Source: Geranomyces variabilis
Taxonomy: Eukaryota; Chytridiomycota; Chytridiomycetes; Spizellomycetales; Powellomycetaceae
Assembly (NCBI GenBank): GCA_027603065.1
Contig: JADGJP010000042.1
Span: 145,261 to 209,260 of the forward strand
Direction: 5' to 3'
DNA length: 64,000 bases
Shown: one piece after another, positions 1-13,622 of the stretch
How positions within the stretch are numbered: position 1 is the stretch's first letter
How the letters are laid out: each line of letters opens with the position of its first letter
Translations under genes and position numbers: made by a program
The notes under the pieces: generated by a model
The model's database searches: none
Seen by the model: only the letters and a program-made list of their open reading frames with translations
Told to the model about the DNA's origin: nothing

Positions 1-1359
1 TGAGCAGAAGGAAATCGGCAAGCGTCCAGTTGCTGCTGAATGAACCAACCTTCGACCTTCTCCCCATTGCCGTAGTTCAGCCATATATCCGCCAGCTTCA
101 GAAGACTTTCCAGCTTCCAGGTCACGGTTGCGTCAGCTTGCGATCCGAGAATCTGCGCTTCCGAGTCCAGCTCGTTCAGTAGCACCTCCCAAAGTGGTTG
201 CAAGCTTTCGCTTGAGGCGTGGGCGATAAGCATGTCAAAAAGCTCTTCAAGGACGCGGCTCGCTTTCTCGCGGCCTTCCCGGTCTTTGTCCAACGCCACT
301 TTGAAAAGGGTTCGCAAAACCACCGGTGCGCGAGAGTGAATCTTCTCCTGCACCTGCTTAAAGGACTCCAAAAATAACCATCCCGCGGCCTCGGCAGTCG
401 AGTCGTTATCGCTGGTCCGCGCTGCGTCGACGATGTGAATGTAAACAGCTTCGGTGCTATTTCGAAATAATATCCGAAGCAGCGAGCCGAATGCTTCCGC
501 GGCAAATCGGCGGATGTAGGAAGTGGAGTGAGAAAGGAAGGGTGATATAAGGCTGCAAATGAGAAAGCATCAGTCACTGACACCGACTTCACAGGTCAGA
601 GATATTTCAACGCACTCAAACGTCGGAACGATGTCGTTCTTGAGCTGAGCTGCAAGGTGCTTGTAAAGATATGCCAAAGTCTTGAATACCAATTCCGCTA
701 TCCGCAATTCCGTGTTTTCCAGGAGCTGAAGAGTCGCAGAGCAGATGCGCGGGAAGTACGGATAAAGCTCTTCCTGCAAGTCTCGTGCAAGCGATGCAGT
801 CAAGCTGGAAAAAAAAGTTAGCCACCACAATAGCGAAAATCCTCACAGCAGGATGGTCGCTTACTCGAGTAATGGTTCCACAGCCAGACGACTCGGCTCT
901 GCCAAGTGCTTCAGAAGAATCGCAACGATGGTGTCCTTTTGCTGCAGGATCATGACAAGCGACATGGCAAACGGCCGCACTTCTCGCACAAAGAGCGTGA
1001 ATGGGCCAGTGCAGTTGATTTCTTGCCATCGATCCAGACCCTCGATCAAATATGATCCGTGCTCCGGCTGCATAAAGATAGACTTAGTCGGGATTGCTTA
1101 AGCCTTCGCAGGGACAAAGTCAACCGCGTACCTCTTCAGCCTCCCACACCCGCCTGACTCTGCGGGTGACATCGATGTTCACTGACTGAACCCGCTCGCT
1201 TTGAGCTTGGAACTAGCGGACAAGAGTTGGTCAGCTCGGTTGCGAGGTCACTTAAAAGTCATGAGGCAAAGCTATCTGATCAAGCCAGATATAGCAGCGT
1301 ACCCTGAACCTGTTTGTGCCCTCTGTCGTATTTAGGGCTTTGACAGTATGGTCGCCCAT
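1..1359 (-). CDS. UTP20: UTP20 (U3 snoRNP-associated HEAT protein), 5' part
   Basis: UTP20/DRIM is a giant HEAT-repeat protein of the small-subunit processome, acting in nucleolar 18S rRNA maturation. Only the N-terminal part lies here; the gene runs off the left edge. Model: exons 1303-1359, 1132-1212, 865-1067, 616-804 and 552 to the edge, with introns of 90, 64, 60 and 63 nt, all GT-AG and frame-consistent. The joined protein starts MGDHTVKALN and shows the family features in order: NRFRFQAQSERV and NIDVTRR near residues 17-37, then GLDRWQEIN, VRPFAMSL, LARDLQEELYPYFPR, AYLYKHL and KNDIVPTF, and SYIRRFAAEAFGSLL in the fifth exon. The start ATG at 1359 is the only one that joins the conserved N-terminal segment. 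CLP1 is divergent from it, 206 bp away. Family identity is recognised from memory. Confidence 0.9.
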
Positions 1360-1565
1360 GCTGAAATATGTGGTGTGGTTCGTAATGGAAAAGCAAGTTG
1401 GGGCAGGTTTGCGAAAAGCGACGGTGGAAAACAAAAACAATTCACGCGCGGAGCAGCCGGAGGCCTCAAAAGCGGTCATATCAACACCACCTCCACCCGA
1501 GCGAAAGCCCCGATGCCATTTTGACATTCACCAGGCCTTTCTCCACTTCCGCTTGCAGCATCAAC

Positions 1566-3654
1566 ATGGACGAGGAGACGAAGGTAGGGACGACACGGCA
1601 GGCATTTTCTAGAAATCGTTCAGGTGGATGTGTCGCTCGCTCATTGTTTCCCACGAAGTCTGCTCAACCTGACTGCTCTATTTCCTGCAGAAGGTGGCAG
1701 CGCCGACAAAGATAGTTCAACTCAACGCGGGCCAGGAGTTACGTTTTGAAAATGGATTTGCCGACAGCGAGACTGTGACTTTGAAGGTATGCTAAAGCGC
1801 GGCGTATATCGAACGTATCAGACTTGCCGAGATCCGGCTCAGTGTAAACGGCGTGCAAACCCTCGTGTTCCCTCTTGCTATAATAAACTACCTTCAAATC
1901 TGGCTCATCTGCTTGCATCCTTTTGTGGATATAATTTTTCACGTCTGTTGCTTCCTTGCTAATAGCTTAAAGCCGGGCACGCTGAGGTCTTTGGGTCCGA
2001 GCTCGCAACCGATCCATCATATACCTTTTCCGGCCGGAAAGTTGCTGTATACACATGGCATGGCTGCTCCTTGGAGCTAGGTGGTACGCCGACTGTGGAT
2101 TACGTCGCGGATGAGACGCCGATGCAAAGCTACTTGAATGTGCACCTTGCACTGGAACAACTGCGCGTCGCGGCCGAGGAGAAGGGCCAGGATGGGCCCA
2201 AGGTGCGAGCTTGCAAGGTCGAACGCAAGGGATAACACCATCACCCTGAACCTCTGTGCCGGGCTTTCGTTGATATCAGGTCATGTTAGTTGGTCCTGCG
2301 GACGTGGGCAAGACCTCGCTAGCCAAAATTTTGCTGAATTACGCGGTCAAGCAAGGGCGCAAGCCCATATTTGTTGACATTGATCCGAATGAGGTAATGA
2401 GAGGAAGGCCAATGTGTATTTCGCGCGTGTCTCTGACTTTGCCGTTTGTATATTAGGGGTCAATATCTCTGCCCGGTACATTAGCTGCAACCGCGATCGG
2501 TCGCCCGATAGATATGGAGGAGGAACTCTCGGCATCTTCAGCGACGACCGGCACCAGCCCACTTACATATTACTACGGATATCCGTCACCATTGGATAAA
2601 CCAAAGCTGTTTGGCGCACTCGTGGGTCGTTTAGCGTCGATCGTTGACAGAAAGATGAGCGAATCAGACGGTAAGAGATCCAAGACCGGCAGCTACAACG
2701 ACTGCAGGTTTGGACGAAGAACATGCTGACGATGTGATATGTTGGTATGTAGTCAAAACATCGGGATTTGTCATGAATACCCCAAGCCAGTTTGTGGACG
2801 TTGCCGGTTACGACATTTTGACGCATGCAATAGACAGCTTCCACGGTAAGTTAACGGCGATCCTCACGTTTTATCCTGCAGCATTAATCCTGACATTTTC
2901 CCTCAATTAGTCAACGCAATACTTGTTATTGGGCACGAGCGCCTGTACAGCGAGCTCACGCGCCGATATCCACCTTCCGATTCTGGGATCTCTATCGTGA
3001 AGTTGGCAAAGTCAGGCGGGGTAAGTTCAGATTGCGCATGTGCACTCTAATCTGACGTCAAACTCATCCTGCCTTTCAATCATAGGTTGTCACTCGGGAC
3101 AAGATATACCGTCGGCGCCTGCAAATGCACAAAATCAAAGAGTACTTCTACGGAACTCCGAAGGGCGAACTGAGCCCGTATTCGAGTCTCGTACCCTTTT
3201 CCGATGTTGCGGTTCGCAGAGTAGGAGAAGGTACGCAAAGCCGCGTTTATGCTATCTACACAAATCCTTTTGGCGCAGTCAAAATCCTCACCACGCGTTA
3301 CCTTTCTTGACATTCGCGGCGCCCGCAGGTACCCTCGCCCCGTCCTCAGCCCTGCCACTTGGGTCTGCACCCCTTTTGCAAGAAACGCGTCTCGTCAAAG
3401 TCGATCCTGGCGACATTCTCCATCATTCAATACTTGCAGTCTCTCATGCTGCGTTGCCGGATCCTGGGTCGGCCGCCGCGCAATTGACACCGGAAGAAGA
3501 GAGCAACGTGGTCTTGGCGACCAACGTTGCCGGTTTTGTATATGTAAGCGATGTCGACGAGGATAAGAAAAAGATGACGGTACTGGCGCCAAACCCAGGA
3601 CGCCTGCCGCGGAGATACATGCTCATGGCGGCCATGAAATGGATGGAAACTTAG
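1566..3654 (+). CDS. CLP1: CLP1, mRNA 3'-end processing factor (polynucleotide-kinase-like)
   Basis: Clp1 is a subunit of cleavage factor IA in fungi (polyadenylation) and of the tRNA splicing endonuclease complex in animals. At least eight short introns were resolved; the first exon (1566-1583) codes only MDEETK. Visible landmarks are the N-terminal beta domain ([14 protein letters not shown], then [19 protein letters not shown]), the Walker A loop GPADVGKTS, then [61 protein letters not shown] and the C-terminal domain with [15 protein letters not shown] and [17 protein letters not shown]. The central P-loop reads GPADVGKT, close to the GPTDVGKS of fungal and animal Clp1. An intron beginning at 2672 can be read as 37 nt or about 80 nt; the longer one has a good branch site (GCTGAC) and is preferred. 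Confidence 0.93.
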
Positions 3655-3740
3655 GCACGCAAAAAAAGATTCTATTCTGTCACAGTTGCTCTAAGTTTTT
3701 TTCTTCTATATACATAAACACGCTAGGAGGAGCTATCTCC

Positions 3741-5127
3741 CTAGATAAAGTGTAGCCCTTCGTCCGCAATCTTGCTAGCGGTAGCGCAAGCAGTTTCTGC
3801 GAGAGCCTTTGCTGCACTACGCATCGTCCCGTTTACTTCCCCAATCGCGCTAAGGATCTCGTCGCACGGGACGATCCGCGCCACTGGGTGAGGGTAACGA
3901 CACATGTCAATCTCTGCTCCACTAACGACTACGCCGAGGTTGCGCCTCGCAACAAGATCAGCATTGAACACTTGGTCGCCAAACAAAGGCCAGGCCACCA
4001 TTGGCGTTCCGGTTCCGACCGCTTCGAGGACACTGTTCCATCCAGCGTGGGTAACAAACACACCGGTTGCGCGGTCTGAGAGAATGAGATGCTGCGGTGC
4101 CCACGCAAGGACTAGACCGCGGCCCTTGGTCAGCGCGGCAAATTCTGCGGGAAGTGCCTCGGTGGATCGCAGGCCCCAAATGAATGGGCGGTCGGTTTTC
4201 AGCAAAGCTTCAGCGATCGCGGCCATTTGTTCGGTGATCACAGGGGCGTGCGAGCCAAAGCTGATGTAGACAACCGAATTGTCATCCTTCTTGGACAAAA
4301 AATCCAAGACCGTCTGATCGGACTCTGAGCGTACTGGCGCTGATCTGCCTTGCAGATATTCTGGCGAAAACAGAGGCCCTACCAGTCGCACGGGTACTCG
4401 GCCCGAAGCAATGTCCTTTGAGCCGTTAATCTCCAGGTTACGGAAAGGTGGTATGGAGCGTAGAGTGGCAAAATCCTAACAGCACAAAAATGATCGGTCA
4501 CGCCGCAGAGCGAAAGGGGTCAACCCATTCATCCCCTTTTACCTCAGGCTCAAAATCCTCAAAGCTATCAATCAGGATGCCGTCAGACTGGACAGCGAGC
4601 TGGGCAGCATCGGTAATGTGGTCGTGCAACCAGCCAGGTCCCGTACTACACGCGGGAGATTCGAGTAAAAACTTCTCATCAAACTTTCCGGCTCTGCTGC
4701 CTTCCACAAATGCTTTCACCGTCGCATTGACCGACAGCGGATAAAAGATAAACACCGGGATGCTCTGAATGCGCGAGCTGATAGCTTCGGCGAGGAAGAA
4801 CTCGAGCACGACCGCCTTGGTCGTACTGCTGTGAGCCTCGACTTCAGCCCAAAAGGCCTGAACAATAGGGCCAGCCTGCATCTTTTGGAAGCGCCAAGAC
4901 TTTCCAATCAGGTCTTCGCCTTCACTCAAGCCATCCTCCAGGGCGAGGACGTTGACACCCGGCAGAGCGGCGGCCTTGAGCTTCGACGCAAGGCAGGCGG
5001 ACGAGGCGACCGAGACCGTAACCGCCGGGTCCTTGGCAAGCCGGGCAGCGAGCCTGAGCGTGGGCAGATAGTGCCCTGCGAGCGGGAAGGCGAGGAGGAA
5101 AATGTGCTGTGTGCCGTTGACGGTCAT
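3741..5127 (-). CDS. UDP-glycosyltransferase (GT1 family)
   Basis: Family 1 glycosyltransferase, predicted to move sugar from a UDP-sugar to a small lipophilic acceptor. Two exons, 4543-5127 and 3741-4475, with a 67-nt intron (donor GTAAAA, acceptor GTTAG) give about 439 aa. The N-terminal half has the acceptor-side Rossmann start (FLLAFPLAGHYLPTLRLAARL). The C-terminal half carries the UDP-binding signature: WAPQHLILSD, THAGWNSVLEAVGTGTPM and WPLFGDQVFNA, matching the PSPG-like box of plant and microbial UGTs. No C-terminal membrane anchor is seen, so it is probably cytosolic. It is divergent from the promethin-like gene, with 161 bp between start codons. The acceptor cannot be inferred. Confidence 0.9.
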
Positions 5128-5288
5128 GGCAGTAGATCTGAGTGGGCGGAAGGGAGAAAGCGAGGGGAGGCTGCTCCACCTGCCCGCAATCGAAAGTTGA
5201 ACGAAGTTGAAGACGCCCGCGCGCTCTTCCCATTTCAGTTTTCGCCCGCCATCGACCCGTCATCGTCCTGCCAGCAATCCTGCCAGCA

Positions 5289-6075
5289 ATGAACGACGTC
5301 AAACCGCATCTCTCTGCCCTCAATCGGGTTCCGCTGGACTACCAACGGCCACCCACGCCGCCACACTCGCAGCCCCAATCCCCGCACGCCACAACAACAA
5401 CCGCAATCCCATCAGTCCTCAACAGCCAGCTCACAGCCTCTCTCGCCACATCCGAGCTCTCCGCCTCGCTCTCCCGGACAGTCTCCTCGCTCCGCACCAC
5501 CGCGCAAACCGTCGTCCACAATGCCAGCGATATTGGCCGGGGCGCAATGACCGTCCTACAGCTGTACATGGAACAATACCCGAGCTTGCAGACATTTGTG
5601 CTCACGGGGACGCTTCTAAGCGCGGTGCCCGTGAGCATGTTTGCGATCTGGGTTGCGCTCACGACGTTGGGCTCGGTTTTCACGGCCGTGATTGGCGTGT
5701 TTGTTGTTGAGGGAGGATTGATTGCGCTCGGATTGACGGTTTTGCTGCCGGTTGAATGCTGTATCATCGGCATTGCGGTTGCGGCTGCGGTGGCTCGGTA
5801 TACTGGAGTGCTTGGCATGGGCGCGGTCAAGCAGGTGGCTTCCAAGTGAGTTCCTGATGATTGTCCTGACTTTGACGGTCTCACTGGACATGTGGTCTGA
5901 CCCTGCCATCTGCTGCAGAACCACTCATCTTATCAACGAAGCAAACCGGCAAGCGTCCATCGCTCATCAGCGACTCGGCACAGAGCTGATGAACGCAGCT
6001 GTGAAGCGTAAAGCAGCAGCGGCTGCTGCCGGAACAGCGACCCCACCCATCACCGCCGATGACCCAGAGGAGTAG
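5289..6075 (+). CDS. LDAF1/promethin-like lipid droplet assembly protein
   Basis: Promethin (human LDAF1/TMEM159, yeast Ldo proteins) sits with seipin at ER sites where lipid droplets form. Exons 5289-5845 and 5919-6075 give 237 aa. Residues 1-90 are Ser/Thr/Pro-rich. A long hydrophobic stretch at about 105-180 contains FVLTGTLLSAVPVSMFAIWV, then LTTLG, VVEGGLIALG and CCIIGIAVA. This order (YL..HP, SAVPV, LTTL, ILEG, then a second hydrophobic half) is the same as in animal LDAF1. The tail is charged and Ala-rich, with no other domain. The family assignment is by remembered similarity; the lipid-droplet role is inferred from it. Confidence 0.8.
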
Positions 6076-6224
6076 GGTTTCTCAGTCGCGTGCATGCGAG
6101 ATGAAAATTGTATATAGTCGGTTCCGTTTTTTTGTATTGCCAGATATGAATGATACCAATGCCCGTGCTTACGCTGTGTCTATATACATCGTGCAATGAC
6201 ACAAAATCTAGCTGATTTACATAT

Positions 6225-7141
6225 CTATTTGGCTCCCGCCAGTACCTCCTTCACCCGTTCATCAACCATCTTCTTGATCATCTCTGCAATAACGCTCGTC
6301 CCGCCTCCCTCCCCACTCAACATCGCAACAGCCACCTTCTCCACATACTTGCCAACCTGATCAACTTCCAAATTCACTTTTGCTCCAACCTTTTTCCTCG
6401 CCAGCACAATCTTCTCCTGCGTATACGCAATCAACATGACCGAAAACAGCCGCTGCGCAGTGTCGACGCTAACCACCGTCAGCGACGCTCCGTCAAGCGT
6501 TACGTATCCTTTGGGGATAATGTACCGCAGGTAATCAATGTCGCCAGAGACTTGCGGGACGTGGAATGTCAGGAGGAGAGAGTTTGGCGGGTCGGGCGTG
6601 ATGGCGTGAATTATAATGGGGAGGTCGACGTGCCCTTGGACAAGGTGTCCGCCTACCCGGGTTGTCGAGGACATCGCGCGTTCGAGGTTGACTTTGGAGC
6701 CGACCTGAAAATCGCCTATTAATGGGGTCAAAAACACGAAATGGCAAGTCAGATTACGGTGGGTTACCAAGGCATCACATCAGCCGCGGCAAATAATGGG
6801 TTTTTTTTTGCATTTTTTTTACCAAGACTGGTCTTGCGAAGCGTCTCGGGCGAAACCCCGACCTTGAACTGCGTGCGCGCCTCGTCAAACTCCGTGACTG
6901 TCAAACAGCATCCTGAGAAAACAATAATCATAAGCTAGTCAGCAAATTATCTGGGTCTTTTGGTTTCTTTCTTTCTTGCTCAAGTACCTTCGACAGCAAT
7001 GCTGTCCCCAAGGTGCACGTCCTCGAGCACTATCTCCGCATCCCCAATCGTAATGGAGAACCCTCCGCCGCCCGACGTCGTGCTGTCCATAGGCACTATG
7101 CTACGCACAGTGCCCATCGTTTCTACTATTCCCGTAAACAT
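6225..7141 (-). CDS. RIB5: riboflavin synthase alpha chain (lumazine-binding)
   Basis: Catalyses the last step of riboflavin synthesis, dismutation of two 6,7-dimethyl-8-ribityllumazine molecules, as a cytosolic homotrimer. Exons 6988-7141, 6823-6912 and 6225-6715 give 244 aa, the usual size. The protein begins MFTGIVETMG, the strongly conserved N-terminus of the family. Two lumazine-binding repeats are visible: SIAVEGCCLTVTEF / TLRKTSLGDFQVGSKVNLE in the first, and GGHLVQGHVD / DGASLTVV / KVNLEVDQVGKYVEK in the second. The exon 2-3 acceptor is the AATAG at 6716, not the later TTTCAG, because only the former keeps the LGDFQVGSKVNLE frame. Confidence 0.96.
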
Positions 7142-7296
7142 TGTGTATTATGTGTTGCGCGAAGGTGACGGTGTCGAGAAAAGGTAGGTCGAAGAAAGAC
7201 AGAACAATCCTTCCGACCCCGCCAGTCATTCGTCAGCGGTCGAAGGCTCGGGCCATGCTCTCCGGCCCGAGGAGCGAAAAAGGTCAAAAGATTTTG

Positions 7297-7379
7297 TGCA
7301 CTGAGCGAGATTCGAACTCGCGCCTCTTGCGAGACTACGACCTGAACGTAGCGCCTTAGACCAACTCGGCCATCAGTGC
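7297..7379 (-). tRNA. tRNA-Leu (anticodon CAG)
   Basis: Read on the minus strand, the 7-bp acceptor stem GCACTGA pairs with TCAGTGC, followed by discriminator A. The D arm contains GGCCGAGTTGGTC. The anticodon arm CTACG / CGTAG encloses the loop TTCAGGT, giving anticodon CAG. A long class II variable arm (around TCTCGCAAGAGG) and the T arm GCGAG-TTCGAAT-CTCGC follow. Long variable arm, A73 and CAG anticodon all fit leucine, so CUG is read as Leu here. No intron is seen in the anticodon loop. The length of 83 nt suits tRNA-Leu. Confidence 0.93.
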
Positions 7380-7913
7380 TTGATGTCAACGGAATCTCAA
7401 GGGGCACATGATGACAAGTAACAACAAATGCTCAAAATTCTGCTATGGGAATTGGAGTATCTGAAAGTGGCCTGGTTTAGGGCTGGATGCGACAAAAGGA
7501 ACAATCAAAAAACATCTGAATATGTCCTGGTTTAGGGCTGGATGCGACACAAGGAACAATCAAGAAACAAGTATAAAGTATAAAGTATTAACAGGCGAAA
7601 GCAAAAGGGGGGACTGTATTAAAGGCGGGTTGGTAGGAGATAACAGCAAACGTGTGACCTCGGTCCGCGCGCAAAGACGAATGCCATTGGCATAACGTGT
7701 GCGCGAGGAATGTGGCGCCATCGCAGAGACGGCGGACAACTGAGGGGGGTAAGGAAAGGCCGGGGTCTATGTGAAAAGGGAGCAAGGAAGGGGGGAATCG
7801 TAATAGCGGAGAGGCAAACTATCGGGAAAGGGGCAGGGCGGATCTGCCAAGGGTGATTTTCTAGGTTAAAACATCGATGTGCGCGGCGGCGGCGGCGCCG
7901 TTTGATTGCAGAT
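7380..7913. other. intergenic region with a duplicated 55-bp segment
   Basis: Between the tRNA and the 3' end of the kinase gene. A segment of about 55 bp occurs twice in tandem (7461-7569), with core CCTGGTTTAGGGCTGGATGC followed by AAGGAACAATCAA. It is followed by TATAAAG-rich DNA, and by a CGG/GGC-rich stretch near 7882-7900. No ORF with protein-like composition was found. Confidence 0.6.
7461..7569. repeat. tandem duplication, unit about 55 bp, two copies
   Basis: Copies start at 7461 and 7516. They share CTGAA, a nearly identical CCTGGTTTAGGGCTGGATGC block and GGAACAATCAA. Differences are a few substitutions, so the duplication is fairly recent. The GGAACAATCAAG tail recurs near 55412. 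Confidence 0.75.
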
Positions 7914-11169
<3,256 letters not shown>

Positions 11170-11791
11170 ATGTGTTTACGGGAAGGGAATGGGGAACACA
11201 AATCGGACAGGAACCAGAAGGACGTGGGCGGGCGGACAGCCAGGGCGCAGTAATAGCCGACCACGAGAGTCAGTCTGCACGAAAAGGCTTGAGGAGGGAT
11301 GGACGTCGTCGACCAGAGAGAGACGAAGTAGCGAGAGAGCAACCAGCAAAGGGGCAAACAAATGCGGGTGTGTGTGGGTGGGAATGGCCGAGGACCACAA
11401 CGACGCAGCAGAAACGACGAGCAGCGAGAGCGAGCGAGCGAGGCGATGAGACTCGAGGCCCCAGCCCCTCGGCCCAACAAACCCGGCGCAAATTTTTAGA
11501 GCGACAAGCAAGAAGACAAGGGAATCGAAGGGAGTCGCAGGCGCGCAAAACAACGCGCAGCAACGCGCTACGACAGGCCATCTATTGTACCAGTATCCCT
11601 CTCCTGCGTCCCCAACTGCGCTCACGTGATTCCCCATGCGGCCCCCCGATGCCCAAGGATCCATATTATACAGTATATACAGTATATACGCCTCTGCTCT
11701 GCTCTGCTGTCGCGCAGTGTCGTGCTCCCTCCGCGGACTGCCCGGTGGCGGCGGCAGGTTCGCCGGTCCCCCCGTTTTTTATTGGCAAAGT
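11170..11791. other. intergenic region upstream of the KIN1-type gene
   Basis: Contains the 5' flank of the kinase and the 3' flank of glyoxalase. Near 11667-11690 there is a short repeat of TATACAG (TATACAGTATATACAGTATA). Purine-rich GAGCGAGCGAG tracts lie at 11415-11445. No protein-like ORF or RNA gene is recognised. Confidence 0.5.
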
Positions 11792-12589
11792 TTAGTTATA
11801 GCCCCTCGGCAACAGCTCAATCCAGTAACCTATGACGCAAAAGAGCAAGATACAAAGGCTTAGCTCCGTACTGACGAAGCAAACAAGTGTGGATCGAAAC
11901 TGCAGAAGAAGCATTACGTACCATCAGGATCCAGCACAAACGCGATCGACGACATCTTTCCAGAGTTCGGACGCTTTTGAATCTTGACGCCCGCCTTTTC
12001 GAGTCGCTCAACCGCTGCCTCAACATTGTCAACAGTCAGGCCAATGTGGCCATATCCCTTATGAGCGTCTTCGTTTCCGCTGCAGTATCCTTTGAACGAC
12101 TGATCATGCTCCCAGTTGCTGTTGAAAAAGAGGATTCGCAGAAAAAGTCGTTAGTGATATGCTCTTCGGCAGATGGCCACCACACTTACTGAGTAAGTTC
12201 AAGCACGCCAGGGCGAGAGAATGCATATTTCCGCTTCTCGTCTTGCGATGCTGCCAGAATCTGAGCCGGGACATTGTACCCAAGGAAGTATAGAGAAAAC
12301 TTGGCTTCCTCAAAGTCCAGTTTGCAGATAAGGCTGGAGAAAAAACAAACACAAATAAGAAAGGCGGTCTAACGACCAACCAAGAGGCTTCTAGGCTGCT
12401 TTTTAGGATCTCGTACCTCATTCCGAGCAGCTCGGTGTAAAACTTGAGCGAAGCCTCTGGGTTCTGCACCCGGTACATCGTGTGGTTGAACTGTGAATGA
12501 AGCAGCCAGTTAGTACCGGCGCTATGATCAACACAACGCGGGAGTCTCAAGCAGCACAAAACCTCATATGTTTTCGTGTCGGTGGTCAT
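11792..12589 (-). CDS. GLO1: glyoxalase I (lactoylglutathione lyase)
   Basis: Converts the methylglyoxal-glutathione hemithioacetal to S-lactoylglutathione. Five small exons; introns follow MTTDTKTYE, ELLGM, LELT and DPDG. The product is about 150-165 aa, a single glyoxalase module as in animals rather than the duplicated form of budding yeast. Metal-site positions are in place: NHTMYRVQNP at the N-terminus, GVLELTHNWEHD (Glu), GYGHIGLTV (His) and the final exon GYWIELLPRGYN (Glu). The stop falls at 11792. The start MTTDTKTYE is the only ATG that reaches the first acceptor in frame. It probably acts as a cytosolic dimer. Confidence 0.93.
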
Positions 12590-13622
12590 GGCTTTGTTTG
12601 GTGAATACGCGGTTGAGATGCCGGAGACGTCGTTCACAAACGTGCGGCGATTTTGGTGCGTCACTACAGCTCACCCCGTCGCCCCGAGGCGCTGCGTCCC
12701 TAGGTCACGTGACATCGGCGCACGTACGCGCACTGCCATGGTCTAACTAATGCAGGTAGTATAGGCCCGTCTGTCCCATCTCGGTTCGCATCCCACTCTT
12801 TACCCCACACCTACATAATCCCGCACGCTCAACAGCCGGTTGCTCCGACGGAAGGTAAGCGATTGGGTAGCTGGCCTGTGTTGGGGAAGGACAACGTTCG
12901 CTCCACTGTCCACCATTTTGCGGGCGCCTACTTGGTATGGGAGCAAAAGCCTCATGTTCCCTGGGAGAGTGCAATTAGATCCTGGCTTGTCCTTTGCCAA
13001 GTAGGTGCTTAAGATAAGGTCCGTAGGCTGAGTAGGTTCGCAGGGTACTCCTTTGTGTTTTGCAATTGTACCATGGCATGTACTTTGCGGCTCCGCTTCT
13101 AGCAATTGTACCATAGCGTGTACTTCGCGGCTCCGCTTCTGGCAATTGTACCATAGCGTGTACTTTGCGGCTCCGCTTCTGGAAATTGTACCATAGCGTG
13201 TACTTTGCGTGGGCGTGGCAACGGCGGGTGGACCTCCGGCTTACTTCCCTACGTGACTTTACCGTAAAATGGACGGACTTGGAGCTTGGAGGATGGGTAG
13301 TCCCAATGGCTCTCAGAGGCCGAGTGAAACGGCTGGTTATTCATAACTCCCGTCCACTTCCCTCTGGGTTGTCCGTTGGTGGCAGTTTGGCTGACTATGC
13401 TGCAAAACTGACCGCTTGCCTGCTTTTGTAGACAATGACCAAAGAAAAAAAACTGACGTTTCTGCGGGAGGCTTTGCAAGATGATGAGTTTTTGCCATCT
13501 GTCTTCGCTACGAAGTTTGAATATCCGGTCAAGCACAATGCTCAATGCTTCGGCATCTTCCGCTTGGTAAGGATGTCGCCAGACATCTGTAATTACAAAT
13601 GCTTTATTGATGGAAGACAAAT
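12590..13622. other. intergenic region with 40-bp tandem repeat
   Basis: About 1 kb between the glyoxalase start and the HEATR4-like stop. It holds the 40-bp repeat array described separately. The rest has no ORF of convincing composition on either strand. The first 150 bp must carry the glyoxalase promoter; no TATA box is obvious. Confidence 0.55.
13062..13209. repeat. minisatellite, 40-bp unit, about 3.7 copies
   Basis: Unit begins GCAATTGTACCATAGCGTGT and continues with ACTTTGCGGCTCCGCTTCTG; copies start at 13062, 13102, 13142 and 13182. The copies differ at only one to four positions. CAATTG and GTAC palindromic cores recur in each unit. Confidence 0.9.
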
